Part shown: positions 8,583 to 17,340 of the stretch, piece by piece | How positions within the stretch are numbered: position 1 is the stretch's first letter | Layout: every line of letters starts with the position of its first letter | Origin: Coprococcus_A sp051877705 | GTDB taxonomy: Bacteria; Bacillota; Clostridia; Lachnospirales; Lachnospiraceae | Length of the DNA stretch: 64,000 nt | Direction of reading: 5' to 3' | Assembly: GCA_051877705.1 (NCBI GenBank) | Contig: JBJEJD010000039.1 | Location: 1 to 64,000, forward strand | Notes under the pieces: model-generated | Database searches by the model: none | Seen by the model: only the letters and a program-made list of their open reading frames with translations | Told to the model about the DNA's origin: nothing | Program-made: the position numbers and the translations under genes

Positions 8583-9476
8583 ATGGATATTAATTATGAA
8601 CTATACAAGGTTTTCTACTATGTTGCCAAGACACTGAGTTTTTCTGATGCTTCCAAGCGTCTGTTTATCTCTCAGTCAGCTGTAAGCCAGTCAATCAAAG
8701 CTCTCGAAAAGAAGCTGAACCAGCATCTTTTCATCCGCAGCACCAAAAGAGTAAAACTGACACCGGAAGGAGAAGTTCTGTTCAAGCATATTGAACCGGC
8801 AGTGAACCTGATCATGCGCGGTGAAAACCAGATCCTAGATGCCAATGCCTTGAATGGCGGCCAGCTGCGCATTGGTGCAAGCGACACCATCTGCCGATAC
8901 TATCTGGTTCCGTATCTGAAAGCTTTTCACGAACACTTTCCAAATGTCCACATCAAGGTGACCAATGGTACATCCAGTAAATGTGTGGATTATCTGGAAA
9001 ACGGGCAGGTAGATCTCATTGTAACTAACTATCCCAATCCCCGTATCAACACCGTAGGCAATATCCGCAAAGTTAAAGATTTCAAGGATATCTTTATCGC
9101 CAATCAGAATTTCAGTCATCTGAAGAATCATCCTCTGAGCTTTGAAGAACTGTTGCAGTACCCGATTCTGATGCTTGACAAGAACAGCATGACCAGCGAG
9201 TTTTTGCACAGTCTCTGTCAGCAGCGGCAGCTTGATCTGGTTCCTGAAGTAGAACTGAGCAGCAACGATCTCCTCATCGATCTGGCGCGTATTGGCCTTG
9301 GTATAGCCTTCATTCCCGACTTCTGTCTTCCGGATGATGATCAAAATCTTTTCCGGCTGACTATGTCCGAAGTTTTTCCGACTCGTCAGCTCGTTGTCGG
9401 CTACAATGATAAGCTTCCTGTCTCGGAAGCTGCCAAATATTTCATCGAAAGCCTAAATGAGGAGAAGTTCCTGTAA
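8583..9476 (+). CDS. LysR-family transcriptional regulator
   Basis: 297 residues: an N-terminal winged helix-turn-helix (about 1-60; FSDASKRLFISQSAVSQSIKALEKKL) and a LysR substrate-binding domain (about 90-290). The start at 8583 is taken because GGAGG lies 5 bases upstream; the open frame extends back to 8529 without a good site. It is divergent from the acyl-CoA ligase-Fn3 gene, the usual arrangement for a LysR protein that controls its neighbour. The effector is unknown; a carboxylic acid or CoA ester would fit but is inference. Confidence 0.9.
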   Translation: MDINYELYKVFYYVAKTLSFSDASKRLFISQSAVSQSIKALEKKLNQHLFIRSTKRVKLTPEGEVLFKHIEPAVNLIMRGENQILDANALNGGQLRIGASDTICRYYLVPYLKAFHEHFPNVHIKVTNGTSSKCVDYLENGQVDLIVTNYPNPRINTVGNIRKVKDFKDIFIANQNFSHLKNHPLSFEELLQYPILMLDKNSMTSEFLHSLCQQRQLDLVPEVELSSNDLLIDLARIGLGIAFIPDFCLPDDDQNLFRLTMSEVFPTRQLVVGYNDKLPVSEAAKYFIESLNEEKFL

Positions 9477-9493
9477 GGTACTTCTCCTCATTT
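9455..9493. terminator. 14-bp perfect hairpin over the end of the LysR gene
   Basis: AAATGAGGAGAAGT (9455-9468) is repeated in inverted form at 9480-9493. The left arm is coding and the loop contains the stop codon. Only a short T-run follows, so termination may be weak or depend on the hairpin alone. Confidence 0.6.
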
Positions 9494-9519
9494 GATCAGA
9501 TATATGCCAATGTATTCTG

Positions 9520-9840
9520 TTATTCTGCACCGTCGAACAGTTCGTTGAACTCCTGCTCATCCAGCATCTCATCAAAGTAATCCGAAACGAGTTCAAACTC
9601 ATCGTCATCTTCGATATTCTCTAAATTAATTTCGTCATCGCCCAGTTCCTCAAAACGATACAGATAAATCTGCGCATCCTCTTCCACCTTACCCTCATCA
9701 TCCATCGGCAGAAGTGCTATATACTGCTTGTTATTCACCGGGAAAACGGATAATACGATACACTCCAAACTTCCCCCGTCATCCAGATCCAATGTCATTG
9801 TATCTCTGTCTTTAAACTCAGAGTCTTTTGGTTGTCCCAT
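9520..9840 (-). CDS. DUF1292 family protein
   Basis: 106 residues, very acidic, with the DUF1292 pattern (MTLDLDDGGSLECIVLSVF ... YIALLP ... EDAQIYLYRF) and an Asp/Glu-rich tail. Such small proteins are common in Firmicutes, often next to yrrK/yrzL or translation genes; their function is not known. The ATG at 9840 follows GAGGTAAATGA. It is a separate unit after the helicase in this orientation. Confidence 0.88.
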   Translation of the reverse strand: MGQPKDSEFKDRDTMTLDLDDGGSLECIVLSVFPVNNKQYIALLPMDDEGKVEEDAQIYLYRFEELGDDEINLENIEDDDEFELVSDYFDEMLDEQEFNELFDGAE

Positions 9841-9930
9841 TCATTTACCTCATTTCATAAAAAATAAATCTCAGTGTATTTACATATATATCACATTTCC
9901 TGTTTTTTTTCAATAGCCGGACTGCATTGA

Positions 9931-11931
9931 TTATAAAACTTTCAACAGCTGATTGGACAGGCAGAACTGGATATCCAGCTTTTTAGCCTGTTTAATCTTA
10001 TCAAATCGAATAACAATGGCTTTGTCTGTGACTTCCTGTATCACTCCCTGCCCATAGGTCTGATGGACAACTCTCATACCCGTTTGAATAGCATCTCTGT
10101 CCACCAGAATTTCCCCAACAAAACGGGACATTGCCAGAGATCTCCCATATCTTTCCTTCAGAAAAAAAATATGTAACTCCGATTTTGCCCGGGTCATGGC
10201 TACATAGAACATGCGCCTCTCTTCCTCAATATCTGAATCCAGCAGCGCTTTATGGTGAGGTGTGACTGTTTCATTGGCATCCACAATAAATACAATTTCG
10301 TATTCCAGGCCCTTGGAATGATGCATCGTTGCAAGGGACACACTATCACCTTTATCCTCTCGCCGATTCCGGGCCTGCTGTTTCAGCTGCTCTGTATATG
10401 TTTCGATATGTTCGAACCATTCGTTAAAAGTCCTGTAATTTCTTGAACTTTCCTGGAGTTCATCCAACACCTCCAGTAGTTCACCACCCTCCAAACGACG
10501 TTCTTCAGCATATTTCTCCAGAAATTCCTCATAACCTATTCCGTGCCGGATATAATTAACCGCTGCAAAAGGCTGCATATTCTTTAACATCTTCACATCA
10601 TACATGAATTTTGACAGGCGCTCCTGCATCCATGTTTTGCCGTTGTATTTTTCCATAAGCACATCCATAGCCACCTGACGATCATCAAATACCTGTCGAC
10701 TCACATAGCGGTTTGGACGGTTGATGATTCTCAGATAATCCGCTCTGGCCGTACTTCCCATAGCTATACGGATATAAGCCATCACATCCTGAGCAATCCA
10801 ATGCTGATAGATATTAGGCATGGCATCCTGCATTTTAAATGGGATGTTGTATTCCATCATTTTCTCAAGCAGCATCCGTGCCTGGGTATTTGTACGGAAC
10901 AGGACCGCCATTTCTCCGTATGGAATCTGTTTCTGCTGGTGATTATTCATGATTTCCCGAATAACCGCTGCATTCTCATCGGCTGGTCCCTGAAACACCC
11001 GGATATCAATGGGTTTCTCATCTGTCCTGGCAGCCTGTATCTCTTTCTCAAAACGCTGTTTATTATTTTTAATGACACATCCGGCTCCCCTGACAATGGC
11101 TGCCTGACTTCTATAATTCACCGACAGGAAAACCTTCTTCACTTTCGGAAAATCCTTTTCAAAATTCAGCATGATCTCCGGCCTGGCTCCGCGAAATCCG
11201 TAGATGGACTGATCATCATCCCCTACAATAAAAATATTATTCTGCGGCAGTGCCAGCATCCGCACTAACCGATACTGTAAAAGATTGATATCCTGAAACT
11301 CATCGATCAGTATATACTGATATTTCTGCTGCCAGGCCGCCAGAATATCTTTCCGCTCTGTAAACAATTCATAGGTATAAACCATCATATCTTCAAAATC
11401 GATAAGACGGCTGTTCTCCATCCGCTTCACATACTGTCGGTAAATATCTCTGAATACAGATGTGGCACAGCTGGTGGCATAATAATGTTCAATATCCAGC
11501 ATACTGCCCTTCACCAGGCCAATCTCGCCAAGAACATCATTGATAAATTCATTGACATTATCCGGCTCCACAGGCATATCTTCAATGATATCCCTCATAA
11601 ACTGCTGCTTCTGTTCCTCCCGAATAATATTGGCCGCCGTATAATTGTATGCATGACGTAATATGGAGAAAAAAACAGCATGGAATGTACCAAAACTGAC
11701 TGGCAGTACCTTTCCATTCATCAGAGAAACAAAACGCTGCCGCATTTCATCTGCGGCAGCTTTTGTAAAGGTCACAACCAGTATACCCGCCGGATGAACA
11801 CCGGCCTGCTCAATCAGCCATTGAACCCGATGGGTAATAACCATGGTCTTGCCTGATCCCGGACCGGCCAGAACCATCATTGGCCCACGATCATGGCAGA
11901 CCGCCTGCTTCTGAGACTGGTTCAACTTCAT
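9931..11931 (-). CDS. UvrD/Rep/PcrA-type ATP-dependent DNA helicase
   Basis: 666 residues of superfamily 1A helicase. Walker A is GPGSGKT (23-29); the DEFQD box, GDDDQSIYGFRGA motif III, SVNYRS, and VTPHHK/MFYVAMTRAKSEL late motifs are all present. The last ~50 residues (GMRVVHQTYGQGVIQEV) form the PcrA-like Tudor module that contacts RNA polymerase in PcrA. It is somewhat shorter than typical PcrA (about 730-750), so it may be a second UvrD-like helicase rather than PcrA itself. It starts only 3 bases after the gltX stop and is presumably co-transcribed with it. Role: unwinding DNA in repair or at stalled transcription. Confidence 0.9.
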   Translation of the reverse strand: MKLNQSQKQAVCHDRGPMMVLAGPGSGKTMVITHRVQWLIEQAGVHPAGILVVTFTKAAADEMRQRFVSLMNGKVLPVSFGTFHAVFFSILRHAYNYTAANIIREEQKQQFMRDIIEDMPVEPDNVNEFINDVLGEIGLVKGSMLDIEHYYATSCATSVFRDIYRQYVKRMENSRLIDFEDMMVYTYELFTERKDILAAWQQKYQYILIDEFQDINLLQYRLVRMLALPQNNIFIVGDDDQSIYGFRGARPEIMLNFEKDFPKVKKVFLSVNYRSQAAIVRGAGCVIKNNKQRFEKEIQAARTDEKPIDIRVFQGPADENAAVIREIMNNHQQKQIPYGEMAVLFRTNTQARMLLEKMMEYNIPFKMQDAMPNIYQHWIAQDVMAYIRIAMGSTARADYLRIINRPNRYVSRQVFDDRQVAMDVLMEKYNGKTWMQERLSKFMYDVKMLKNMQPFAAVNYIRHGIGYEEFLEKYAEERRLEGGELLEVLDELQESSRNYRTFNEWFEHIETYTEQLKQQARNRREDKGDSVSLATMHHSKGLEYEIVFIVDANETVTPHHKALLDSDIEEERRMFYVAMTRAKSELHIFFLKERYGRSLAMSRFVGEILVDRDAIQTGMRVVHQTYGQGVIQEVTDKAIVIRFDKIKQAKKLDIQFCLSNQLLKVL

Positions 11932-11934
11932 AAA

Positions 11935-13404
11935 CTATCGCCCCTGGGCTTCTGTGATCAATCTGTCAATGGCTGCTCTGATTCGATTCAGAGACTCCTC
12001 TTTGCCAAGGACTTCCATCAGTTCTGTAGCGCCTCCCGGTGTCATCTGCTTGCCGGACAAAGCCACACGGATCGGCCACATAACAAAGCCGACTTTCTTG
12101 CCTTTATCCTTGCCATACTGTCCCAACACTTCAAACAGGGCATCGTTACTGTAATCCTCCTGTTTCTCCAGAACAGGCAGAACCTCCTGCAGAACTTCCA
12201 GAGAATTCTCCAGATTAGTCTTGTTCTTCTTATGGACATACATATTGATGTCGTAATCCGGCACCTGCTCAACAAAATCAATCTGATCCTTTATATCCGG
12301 CCATATCTCAATACGTGTCTTGATCATGGATGCCAGTTTCTCGAAATTCACATTTCTTGACACAACTGCTTTCATATGCGGCAATGCCAGCTCATAAAAA
12401 CGTTCAAAATCCATTTTTTTCAAATATTCACCATTCATCCAGCGCAGCTTCACCATATCAAATACAGCTGGTGTCTTACTCATATGATGATAGTCAAATT
12501 CCTTCACCAGTTCTTCCAGAGTAAAGAATTCATTATTATCTTCCGGGCTCCATCCAAGAAGAGCAACAAAATTGATAATCGCCTCTGTCAAATACCCCTG
12601 ATCAAGCAGATCCTCATAAGAAGAATGACCACTCCTCTTGCTCAGCTTCTTGTGCTCTTCATTAGTGATGAGCGGACAATGAATGTATACCGGAACCTCC
12701 CATCCGAATGCATCATAGAGACGATTATATTTCGGAGAAGAAGACAGATACTCATTACCCCTGACTACGTGGGTAATACCCATCAGATGATCATCCACCA
12801 CATTGGCAAAATTATATGTAGGGAACCCATCTGATTTTATCAGAATCATATCATCCAGTTCCGCATTCGGAACAGTAATATCTCCATAAATCTCATCCTG
12901 GAATGTAGTCGTACCTTCCATCGGGTTGTTCTGGCGAATAACATACGGTACACCAGCTGCCAGCTTCGCTTCTACTTCTTCCCTGCTCAGATGGAGACAA
13001 TGCTTGTCATAATGGAATATCTCCTTGCCATTCACCATCGTATGCAGTCCTGCCAGCCGTTCCTCATCGCAGAAGCAATAATAAGCCTCTCCTTTATCGA
13101 TCAGCTTCTTTGCATATTCAAGATATATGCCCTGAGCCTGACGCTCACTCTGAACATATGGTCCTACCCCTCCGTCCTTATCAGGACCTTCATCATGCAT
13201 CAGACCTGTACCAGCCAGTGTACGGTAGATAATATCAACGGCGCCTTCAACCTCTCGTTCCTGGTCTGTATCTTCTATTCTTAAAATAAACTGTCCATCT
13301 TCATGTTTTGCAATCAGATAAGCATACAAAGCTGTCCGCAGATTACCAACATGCATTCTGCCCGTCGGACTCGGAGCAAATCTTGTCCTAACTGTCTTAC
13401 TCAT
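11935..13404 (-). CDS. gltX: Glutamyl-tRNA synthetase
   Basis: 489 residues, class I synthetase that charges tRNA-Glu (possibly tRNA-Gln in a non-discriminating form). The HIGH-type signature is in APSPTGRMHVGNLRTA at the N-terminus and the KMSKS-type loop is HKKLSKRSG. The ATG at 13404 is 9 bases after GGAG and is preferred to a GTG one codon earlier. Its product also feeds the hemA pathway present at 52-53 kb. It is followed almost directly by the helicase gene. Confidence 0.95.
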   Translation of the reverse strand: MSKTVRTRFAPSPTGRMHVGNLRTALYAYLIAKHEDGQFILRIEDTDQEREVEGAVDIIYRTLAGTGLMHDEGPDKDGGVGPYVQSERQAQGIYLEYAKKLIDKGEAYYCFCDEERLAGLHTMVNGKEIFHYDKHCLHLSREEVEAKLAAGVPYVIRQNNPMEGTTTFQDEIYGDITVPNAELDDMILIKSDGFPTYNFANVVDDHLMGITHVVRGNEYLSSSPKYNRLYDAFGWEVPVYIHCPLITNEEHKKLSKRSGHSSYEDLLDQGYLTEAIINFVALLGWSPEDNNEFFTLEELVKEFDYHHMSKTPAVFDMVKLRWMNGEYLKKMDFERFYELALPHMKAVVSRNVNFEKLASMIKTRIEIWPDIKDQIDFVEQVPDYDINMYVHKKNKTNLENSLEVLQEVLPVLEKQEDYSNDALFEVLGQYGKDKGKKVGFVMWPIRVALSGKQMTPGGATELMEVLGKEESLNRIRAAIDRLITEAQGR

Positions 13405-13442
13405 CACACAATTCTCCTCTTTCTACTACTTATTATCTTCCA

Positions 13443-13489
13443 GCAGTTCAGCCTATAACGCAGCAACGGCAGGATTGTGCTGAACCGCT
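13443..13489 (-). other. Stem-loop in the gltX leader
   Basis: On the minus strand AGCGGTTCAGC pairs with GCTGAACTGCT (one G-U pair) across about 25 bases. It ends about 40 bases before the gltX start. It has no T-box core sequence, so it is not a tRNA-sensing leader of that kind. Function unknown. Confidence 0.45.
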
Positions 13490-13538
13490 CACATTCCCAT
13501 CTATTTTACCCCATTGTAAGGATGCAATCAAGGGTAAC

Positions 13539-14036
13539 TTAATTTAATTGAAAAGCTTTTTTAACAGCCGGCAGTACAAGTCCTGACACCAGACCGATCA
13601 GCAGGCCTGTAACAATTCCGGCAATCATCAGAACCGGCACATAGAACAGAAGATTCATATTCTCCACCACAAAAACGGCTACAATAATCTGACCGATATT
13701 GTGGCTGACACCTCCTGCCACACTGACCCCCAACACTGACAATCCTTTGATTTTTCGACAAATAGTCATAACCGCAAAGCTTAAAATACCGCCTGCAATA
13801 CTGTACATCAATGCCGCCAGATTCCCAAAAGTGAAAGCAATCAGAATAATTCTGACCATGGAAATCATAAATGCCTGTTTCGCTCCCAGCAGATACAGAG
13901 CTACCACAACCACCAGGTTAGCCAATCCCAGCTTAATTCCCGGTATGCCAAAATTGAACGGTATCAGCACTTCTATATAACTAAATATCATTGCCAGCGC
14001 CACCAAAAGCGCCGATATAGTCAATTTCTTCGTCAT
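13539..14036 (-). CDS. Gx transporter family / HepI-like membrane protein
   Basis: 165 residues, about five hydrophobic helices. It matches the family annotated as heptaprenyl diphosphate synthase component I or Gx transporter (ECF S-component-like), with FGIPGIKLGLANLVVV and SVAGGVSHNIGQ segments. The start at 14036 has GGAGG 5 bases upstream; a nearer ATG at 14048 has no usable site. It follows the NusG-domain-II gene, a very common pairing in Clostridia, often linked to flavinylated or Rnf-type redox systems. Quinone precursor synthesis is unlikely to be supported by this window; a transport role is more plausible. Confidence 0.85.
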   Translation of the reverse strand: MTKKLTISALLVALAMIFSYIEVLIPFNFGIPGIKLGLANLVVVVALYLLGAKQAFMISMVRIILIAFTFGNLAALMYSIAGGILSFAVMTICRKIKGLSVLGVSVAGGVSHNIGQIIVAVFVVENMNLLFYVPVLMIAGIVTGLLIGLVSGLVLPAVKKAFQLN

Positions 14037-14087
14037 CTTCTCCTCCATCTCCAGGTGACCGTTCTGAATTACCGGTCAAAATCATCT

Positions 14088-14456
14088 TTACTGTGTCATT
14101 ATATCTACATCCATATCTTCCCCACCGCTGATTTCAACCACCAGTTCATGAGGCAGGCAGATGATTGTTTCATGGCTATAATGAATTTTCGCATGTTTCA
14201 CACAATATTGGTCCGGGCAATCCGCCTCTTCCATGTGGACATATCCATCCTCGATCACAATCCTGTTATACCCCATCTCATCCTCAACTTCAATAATCTG
14301 TGGAGTATTTAAAGAATAGGTACCATAGGTTTTTCCGCTCACCGTCACTGTCACCAGCGCACCAGACTGCCGCTGAAGCATCTGTACAATAATAAGTCCT
14401 GCTACAGCCACACATAGCAATACACCAATCAAAATCAAATCCTTTTTCTTTAACAT
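14088..14456 (-). CDS. NusG domain II-containing membrane-anchored protein
   Basis: 122 residues: a single N-terminal membrane helix (LILIGVLLCVAVAGLIIV) followed by an exported beta-barrel NusG-domain-II module with GYVHMEEADCPDQYCVKH and IICLPHELVVEI. Two Cys residues (DCPDQYC) may form a disulphide or bind a ligand outside the cell. It precedes the Gx-type membrane protein by about 50 bases and both are probably co-transcribed. The molecular role of this family is not established. Confidence 0.87.
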   Translation of the reverse strand: MLKKKDLILIGVLLCVAVAGLIIVQMLQRQSGALVTVTVSGKTYGTYSLNTPQIIEVEDEMGYNRIVIEDGYVHMEEADCPDQYCVKHAKIHYSHETIICLPHELVVEISGGEDMDVDIMTQ

Positions 14457-14575
14457 ACAGTATCTCCTGTTATCTCATTCCAGTTCATTATAGGCCATAT
14501 ATCACCTAATGTCAAAGACAAGACAACAATCTAATTGAGAAAAATTACAAATGGATACATATCTTTCTCACATAA

Positions 14576-14610
14576 CAAAAAAGCTGATTTTCCTTCTTCT
14601 GAAAACCAGC
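14576..14610 (-). terminator. Terminator of tRNA-Leu
   Basis: On the minus strand GCTGGTTTTC pairs with GAAAATCAGC (one G-U pair) and is followed by TTTTTT, starting 6 bases past the tRNA 3' end. Confidence 0.85.
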
Positions 14611-14615
14611 CTTCG

Positions 14616-14700
14616 TGCAGTTGACGGGACTTGAACCCGTACCCAGTTAACCCAGACTAGATCCTTAGTCTAGCGCGTATGCCAATTCCGCCACAACTGC
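14616..14700 (-). tRNA. tRNA-Leu, anticodon AAG
   Basis: 85 bases folding as a class II tRNA. The acceptor arms are GCAGTTG/CAACTGC, the D-arm reads TGGCGGAATTGGCA, the anticodon stem is CTAGA/TCTAG around loop CTAAGGA (anticodon AAG, decoding CUN), there is a long variable arm, and the T-arm is CGGGTTCAAGTCCCG. No CCA is encoded. Confidence 0.93.
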
Positions 14701-14886
14701 ATTTATTTAGTTGATGTGATTCATCTCACGTGTTATATATTAACACTTTCCAGGCATTCTGTCAACAAAAAATTTTAAGATTTTCATATTTTTTGAAATG
14801 CATATGCTTTTAACAAAACATCTCCATGCACCATTTCTGCTCCCGTATCATATTATACTAATGAAAATCAAAAAAAGGAGTTAACA

Positions 14887-15267
14887 ATGAATAACTCTCA
14901 ATCCAATTGTCCTAACTGCAAGAAGCAGAAACATGTTCACGAAATCACTGGAAGCACCGCCTTCCAGAACGAATGTGGTGACTGCCATAACCATAGATTC
15001 TGTACCGTATCCGATGAGGCCGTCTATATGGATGATAAATCGGATAAATACGATAAACACGACCATTATCATGATATAAGATTTCGCACCGATTTTACCG
15101 ATAAACATTTCCATGAATTCTGCGGAAGAACCGGCGGTGCCATTGATGTCGGAAACGGCAAGCATGTGCACTATATCAAATCCTTTACAACAAAAGAAGA
15201 TGGACACAAGCATGAATTCCAGGCCGCTACTCTGATCGACAGTCCTACCGATTTCAAGTGCAGCTAA
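14887..15267 (+). CDS. YmaF family His-rich protein
   Basis: 126 residues with repeated HVHEITGST-, HNHRFCTVS-, HFHEFCGRT- and GHKHEF-type His pairs typical of YmaF proteins, plus an N-terminal CPNCKKQ motif. The many His and Cys residues suggest metal binding; no activity is known. AAAGGAG lies 6 bases before the ATG. It stands alone between tRNA-Leu and a minus-strand gene. A GC-rich hairpin (15278-15300, GCCTCCGGGA/TCCCGGGGGC) follows but lacks a T-run. Confidence 0.85.
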   Translation: MNNSQSNCPNCKKQKHVHEITGSTAFQNECGDCHNHRFCTVSDEAVYMDDKSDKYDKHDHYHDIRFRTDFTDKHFHEFCGRTGGAIDVGNGKHVHYIKSFTTKEDGHKHEFQAATLIDSPTDFKCS

Positions 15268-15303
15268 TATGATCAAAGCCTCCGGGATATTCCCGGGGGC
15301 CCT

Positions 15304-15579
15304 CTATTCTATCTCTCCTTTAATGATATAGGTTTTCTTTTTCTCCCGAATAGTCTCCTCAAATGGTTCCTCATCAGATATTGTCATCAGAATATCGTCA
15401 ATGAGCATATCTCCTCCCTCATCTACATCAAAAGGAATATCCAGCTCATATAAATAATCGGATATCTCATTCATCTGATCATGATAAGCACTTGAGCTTA
15501 TATCAGCAAGTTCAAATATCCGGCTGCTCTCTTCCTTCTTTTTTCCGTTAGACAGGATTACTATACTTAATTTATACAT
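15304..15579 (-). CDS. Hypothetical protein, 91 residues
   Basis: I do not recognise a family. The protein starts with a beta-rich MYKLSIVILSNGKKKEESSR and is acidic in the middle (FDVDEGGDMLIDD) with a basic KKKTYIIKGE end. No membrane segment or signal peptide is seen. The start at 15579 is supported by GGAGGGG 6 bases upstream; the open frame extends further but the upstream codons are AT-rich non-coding sequence. It converges on ymaF and is probably a one-gene unit. Confidence 0.7.
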   Translation of the reverse strand: MYKLSIVILSNGKKKEESSRIFELADISSSAYHDQMNEISDYLYELDIPFDVDEGGDMLIDDILMTISDEEPFEETIREKKKTYIIKGEIE

Positions 15580-15768
15580 ATTTCCCCTCCGAATATAATT
15601 TTTATTAATCAAATACATTGTTTTACAATAATTATTATAACTTACTTTTATTCTGTAAACAATCTGCATTATAATTTTTCTTTTCTTGTATACAATTCCG
15701 TCTGTACATGAAAACTACATGATATTAGTCAATTTTTTCACAATCTTTACAATTTTTATGAATCTTTA

Positions 15769-15798
15769 TTTGACAACTTTGTCAAAATTGTCTATAAT
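15769..15798 (+). promoter_or_regulatory. Consensus promoter with overlapping palindrome upstream of 3-hydroxyacyl-CoA dehydrogenase
   Basis: TTGACA (15770-15775) and TATAAT (15793-15798) are spaced by 17 bases. A perfect inverted repeat, TTTGACA/TGTCAAA (15769-15775 and 15780-15786), covers the -35 and half of the spacer and looks like a repressor operator. Confidence 0.85.
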
Positions 15799-15842
15799 AG
15801 AAATCAGCAAACATATATTTATTATGTGAAGGGAGTATTATC

Positions 15843-16814
15843 ATGACACTTGATGAAATTAAAAAAGTAGTAATTGCCGGTGCAGGTACAATGGGTGCAT
15901 CCATGGCTCAGATTTTTGCTGAAAAGGGCTATACAGTTATTATTAGAGGTCATTCAGAAAAAGGTCTTGACAGAGCCAGACATCTTATTGAAGTTAACCA
16001 GGCCAGCCTTGTAGAAGCCGGTGATATCTCTGCAGAGGAATCTGCAGCACTCCAGTCCAGATTAAGCTTCACGCGTGAATCAGATTGTCTGAAAGACTGT
16101 GATATCGTTATCGAATCCATCGTTGAAGACCTCAAGGTTAAACAGGACTTTTTCGAAATGGTTTCCAAGATTGTAAAACCTGACTGTATCCTTGCTACCA
16201 ACACATCCGGCCTTTCTATTACCAAGATTGGAGCTAATGTAGTCGGCAAAGAAAGATTCTGTGGTATGCACTGGTTCAATCCTCCTCACATCGTTCCTCT
16301 GATCGAGGTTATTAACGGTGATGAGACTGATCAGGCTGTTGCAGATGTTGTTTATCAGCTCTCCTTAAAGATCGGCAAGAAACCAATCTATGTTAAGAAA
16401 GATGCTCTTGGCTTCATCGCTAACCGTATCCAGCAGGCTATCCTCCGTGAAGCTGTTTACATTGTTGAGCAGGGTATCGGCGACTATTCCGACGTAGATG
16501 GTGCTATGAAATATGGTCTTGGTTTCCGTTATGCATGCCTTGGACCATGTGAAGTTGTCGATCAGGGTGGTCTTGATGTTCATCATCACATCGCTACATA
16601 TCTTTGGGAAGATCTTTCAGATGCCAAACAGCCATCCGGTCAGTTTGAGGAAATCTATCAGGCCGGCAACTATGGTGTTAAGACAGGCAAGGGCTTCTAC
16701 GATTACAGCGGTGACAAAGCTGATAAGGCAGTTCAGGCCCGTGATGCTATGTACCTTGCAATGGCTAAATGCAATCCAACAGGTGTTGGTGAGAAATACG
16801 GCTACGAGAACTAA
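15843..16814 (+). CDS. 3-hydroxyacyl-CoA dehydrogenase family protein
   Basis: 323 residues. The N-terminal Rossmann domain has GAGTMGASMAQIFAEKGY; the catalytic region reads ATNTSGLSITKIG and GMHWFNPPHIVPLIEV; the C-terminal 3HCDH domain includes GFIANRIQQAILREA and GKGFYDYSG. It should oxidise or reduce a 3-hydroxyacyl-CoA with NAD(P). It is about 40 residues longer than clostridial Hbd (about 282) and is not next to thl, crt or bcd, so it may serve another substrate (related enzymes include lambda-crystallin and carnitine dehydrogenases). AAGGGAG precedes the ATG. The perfect promoter suggests high expression. Confidence 0.88.
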   Translation: MTLDEIKKVVIAGAGTMGASMAQIFAEKGYTVIIRGHSEKGLDRARHLIEVNQASLVEAGDISAEESAALQSRLSFTRESDCLKDCDIVIESIVEDLKVKQDFFEMVSKIVKPDCILATNTSGLSITKIGANVVGKERFCGMHWFNPPHIVPLIEVINGDETDQAVADVVYQLSLKIGKKPIYVKKDALGFIANRIQQAILREAVYIVEQGIGDYSDVDGAMKYGLGFRYACLGPCEVVDQGGLDVHHHIATYLWEDLSDAKQPSGQFEEIYQAGNYGVKTGKGFYDYSGDKADKAVQARDAMYLAMAKCNPTGVGEKYGYEN

Positions 16815-16850
16815 ACATATCAATCGCTGCTATCAGTGAATTGAATTTTT

Positions 16851-16883
16851 CAGGGAAGAATACATCTATTCTTCCCTGTTTTT
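16851..16883 (+). terminator. Terminator of the 3-hydroxyacyl-CoA dehydrogenase gene
   Basis: CAGGGAAGAAT pairs with ATTCTTCCCTG, followed by TTTTTG. Confidence 0.88.
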
Positions 16884-16910
16884 GTTATAAATATTAATCT
16901 ATGACAATAA

Positions 16911-16946
16911 AAAACTGCAGAACATTTCTATTCCGCAGTTTTTTCA
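16911..16946 (-). terminator. Terminator of infC-rpmI-rplT
   Basis: On the minus strand AAAACTGC (16942-16935) pairs with GCAGTTTT (16918-16911), followed by further T residues, 14 bases after the rplT stop. Confidence 0.8.
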
Positions 16947-16959
16947 TATTCTTATTCTA

Positions 16960-17316
16960 TTAAGCTAACTGAGATTTAGCTGTCTCACATAATGCTGTAA
17001 AAGCTGCTGCATCACTGATAGCCATCTCAGAAAGCATCTTTCTGTTAACTTCAACACCTGCAAGCTTCAGACCATGCATCAATTTGCTGTAAGATAAACC
17101 ATTCATTCTTGCAGCTGCATTGATTCTTGCAATCCATAACTGTCTGAACTGACGCTTTCTCTGCTTTCTGCCTGCATAAGAACTTGTTAAAGCTCTCATT
17201 ACGGACTGTTTTGCTACTCTATACTGTTTAGATCTGGCACCTCTGTAACCCTTAGCCAGTTTTAAAACTCTGTTATGTTTCTTTTTAGCGTTTAAGCCGC
17301 CTTTGATTCTTGCCAT
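16960..17316 (-). CDS. rplT: 50S ribosomal protein L20
   Basis: 118 residues, the usual length. It starts MARIKGGLNAKKKHNRVLKLAKGYRGARS and is highly basic, as expected for a protein that binds 23S rRNA early in assembly. It lies last in the infC-rpmI-rplT operon. L20 is the known feedback repressor of this operon in Firmicutes, acting on the leader upstream of infC, and such a leader is seen here. Confidence 0.97.
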   Translation of the reverse strand: MARIKGGLNAKKKHNRVLKLAKGYRGARSKQYRVAKQSVMRALTSSYAGRKQRKRQFRQLWIARINAAARMNGLSYSKLMHGLKLAGVEVNRKMLSEMAISDAAAFTALCETAKSQLA

Positions 17317-17340
17317 TTTGTCGTTCCTCCGTTTCCTTTA

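Noticed and set aside
13539..14036. Heptaprenyl diphosphate synthase subunit (quinone synthesis)
   Set aside because: Family name is historic; the partner subunit and quinone genes are absent, and the protein is an integral membrane protein.
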